Assembly: GCA_016934645.1 (NCBI GenBank)
Contig: JAFGSL010000545.1
Location: 1-6,960, forward strand
Length of the DNA stretch: 6,960 nucleotides
Reading direction: 5' to 3'
Source of the DNA: Anaerolineae bacterium
Lineage (GTDB): Bacteria; Chloroflexota; Anaerolineae; B4-G1; SLSP01
Shown: piece by piece, positions 5,359 to 6,960 of the stretch
Position numbering within the stretch: position 1 is the stretch's first letter
Layout: every line of letters starts with the position of its first letter
The notes under the pieces: model-generated
Told to the model about the DNA's origin: nothing
Seen by the model: only the letters and a program-made list of their open reading frames with translations
Databases searched by the model: none
Program-made: the position numbers and the translations under genes

Positions 5359-6960
5359 ATGAAATTTACCGATGGCTATTGGGGCATTCGAGAAGGCGTG
5401 ACGCCGCACTACGCAGTGCACGTTTACGATGTTGAGGTGGAGTCCGGCACGCTGACCGTTTACGCGCCGACCCGCCGGGTCAATCACCGCGGCGACACGC
5501 TCAACCTGCCACTGCTCACCGCGCGCTTCTCCTCGCCGATGGAGAACGTCATCCGCGTGCAGGTCTGGCATCACAAGGAGGGGGTACCTCGCCGCCCGGA
5601 GTTCACGCTGTATCCGCAGCCCGCGCCGGATGTGGCGATTCACAACGACGAAAAAGCCGCCACACTGACGACCGGACGCTTGACCGCGCGTGTGGAGAAA
5701 GCCGGAGACTGGAAAGTGCAGTTCAAAGACGGCAATAAAGTCATCACCGAGAGTGGTTGGCGCGCGCTTGGCATGGTGGATACCCCCGAAGGCCGCTTCA
5801 TCCACGAGCAACTGGCGCTCGGCGTGGGGGAGTGCGTCTACGGTTTGGGCGAGCGCTTCACGCCGTTCGTCAAAAACGGGCAGGTCGTTGATCTGTGGCA
5901 GGAAGACGGGGGCACGAGCAGCGAGCAAGCGTACAAGAACGTCCCCCTTTACCTGACCAATCGCGGCTACGGCGTCTTCATCAACCACCCGGAGAAAGTC
6001 TCACTGGAAATCGCCTCGGAGAAGGTCGAGCGCGTGCAGTTCAGCGTGCCGGGCGAGTACCTGGACTACTTCGTCATCTACGGTCCCACGCTCAAGGAGG
6101 TGCTGGATCGTTACACCGCACTCACGGGACGGCCCGCGCTGCCGCCCGCCTGGTCGTTTGGCCTGTGGCTGACTACGTCCTTCGTCACCAACTACGACGA
6201 AGATACCGTCACCGGCTTCATCCAGGGTATGGCCGACCGCGACCTGCCGCTGCACGTCTTCCACTTCGACTGCTTCTGGATGAAGGCCTTTCACTGGTGC
6301 AACTTCGAGTGGGATCCGGCGGTCTTCCCCGATCCGGTGGGTATGCTCAAACGGCTCAAGGCGCGCGGCCTCAAAATCTGCGTGTGGATCAACCCGTACA
6401 TCGCGCAGCGTTCCGCGCTTTTTGACGAGGGGATAGCGCACGGCTATCTACTCAAGCGCGCCGACGGTTCCGTGTTCCAGTGGGACAAGTGGCAGGCGGG
6501 GATGGGGCTGGTGGACTTCACCAACCCGGAGGCGCGCCGCTGGTACGGCGACAAACTGCGCGCGCTGGTGGATATGGGCGTGGACTGCTTCAAGACCGAC
6601 TTCGGTGAGCGCATCCCCACGGACGTTGTTTATTTCGATGGCTCGGACCCCGTACTGATGCACAACTACTACACCCAACTCTACAACCAGACGGTATTCG
6701 AGGTGCTGGAAGAAAAACTCGGCGTGGGCGAGGCCACCGTCTTCGCGCGCTCCGCCACGACGGGCGGGCAACAATTCCCCGTCCACTGGGGCGGCGACAG
6801 CACCGCGACGTTCGAGTCGATGTCCGAGAGCCTGCGCGGCGGCCTCTCGCTCGGCATGTCGGGCTTTGGCTTTTGGAGCCACGATATGGGCGGCTTCGAG
6901 CTGACGGCGTCGGCGGACGTGTATAAACGCTGGTGCGCCTTCGGCCTGCTCTCGTCGCAC
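5359..6960 (+). CDS. yicI: GH31 alpha-xylosidase, YicI type (C-terminus cut by window edge)
   Basis: 534 codons from ATG 5359 to the right edge without a stop; E. coli YicI has about 772 residues, so roughly 240 are missing. The N-terminus (MKFTDGYW) aligns with that of YicI, supporting this start, though the ribosome-binding site (GGGGGA, 5346-5351) is weak. Residues 1 to about 240 form the N-terminal beta-sandwich domain, with GERF and GGTSSEQAYKN segments; the (beta/alpha)8 barrel follows. The nucleophile is D414 in FKTDFGER and the acid/base is D480 in WGGDS; both match YicI D416 and D482 with a constant two-residue offset. C305/F306 in HFDCFWM and K412 correspond to YicI residues that favour xylose over glucose, supporting alpha-xylosidase rather than alpha-glucosidase. 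Role: release of alpha-linked xylose, for example from xyloglucan-derived isoprimeverose. No signal peptide, so likely cytoplasmic, acting on imported oligosaccharides. Confidence 0.93.
   Translation, partial: MKFTDGYWGIREGVTPHYAVHVYDVEVESGTLTVYAPTRRVNHRGDTLNLPLLTARFSSPMENVIRVQVWHHKEGVPRRPEFTLYPQPAPDVAIHNDEKAATLTTGRLTARVEKAGDWKVQFKDGNKVITESGWRALGMVDTPEGRFIHEQLALGVGECVYGLGERFTPFVKNGQVVDLWQEDGGTSSEQAYKNVPLYLTNRGYGVFINHPEKVSLEIASEKVERVQFSVPGEYLDYFVIYGPTLKEVLDRYTALTGRPALPPAWSFGLWLTTSFVTNYDEDTVTGFIQGMADRDLPLHVFHFDCFWMKAFHWCNFEWDPAVFPDPVGMLKRLKARGLKICVWINPYIAQRSALFDEGIAHGYLLKRADGSVFQWDKWQAGMGLVDFTNPEARRWYGDKLRALVDMGVDCFKTDFGERIPTDVVYFDGSDPVLMHNYYTQLYNQTVFEVLEEKLGVGEATVFARSATTGGQQFPVHWGGDSTATFESMSESLRGGLSLGMSGFGFWSHDMGGFELTASADVYKRWCAFGLLSSH

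Noticed and set aside
5217..5435. Small plus-strand open frame across the gap before GH31
   Set aside because: It overlaps the start of GH31 in another frame, has no ribosome-binding site, and its sequence resembles nothing known.
6448..6960. Minus-strand open frame opposite the GH31 gene
   Set aside because: The plus strand matches YicI continuously through this stretch, including both catalytic aspartates.

Overview
The window looks like chromosomal DNA from a GC-rich bacterium. Best guess is Chloroflexota (Anaerolineae-like), held with modest confidence: gene content and short 7-nt phased repeats in the gaps suggest it, and no taxonomic marker is present. It holds six protein genes and no RNA gene, transposase or CRISPR array. 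Two of the genes run off the window edges.

Layout. Positions 1-1086 (minus strand) encode most of a membrane flavocytochrome of the ferric-reductase/NADPH-oxidase type. A 148-bp divergent intergenic region (1087-1234) carries two predicted promoters whose -10 boxes overlap on opposite strands, and a perfect 14-bp inverted repeat. To the right, all genes are on the plus strand: a membrane-anchored pentaheme c-type cytochrome with EF-hand-like loops (1235-2347), a ThuA-like domain fused to a short-chain dehydrogenase (2400-3743), a UlaG-like metallo-beta-lactamase-fold hydrolase (3828-4625), a DinB-fold metalloprotein (4670-5182), and a YicI-type GH31 alpha-xylosidase (from 5359, cut by the right edge).

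How they may work together. The left part is a plausible redox pair: a flavin/b-heme reductase that moves NAD(P)H electrons across the membrane, divergent from a multiheme c cytochrome that could accept or pass electrons outside. The right part looks carbohydrate-related: alpha-xylosidase, a ThuA/SDR fusion likely acting on a sugar-like substrate, and a UlaG-like possible lactonase. Gaps of 52, 84 and 44 nt suggest that the cytochrome-to-DinB genes may be co-transcribed. GH31 sits behind a 176-nt gap with its own candidate promoter, whose -35 box lies in the centre of an AT-rich palindrome, so it may be regulated separately. Degenerate 7-nt phased repeats sit just upstream of the ribosome-binding sites of the ThuA-SDR and UlaG-like genes.

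Most individual gene families are well known. The less ordinary items are the ThuA-SDR fusion, the overlapping divergent promoters with the leader hairpin, the heptad repeats, and the reductase/cytochrome pairing.
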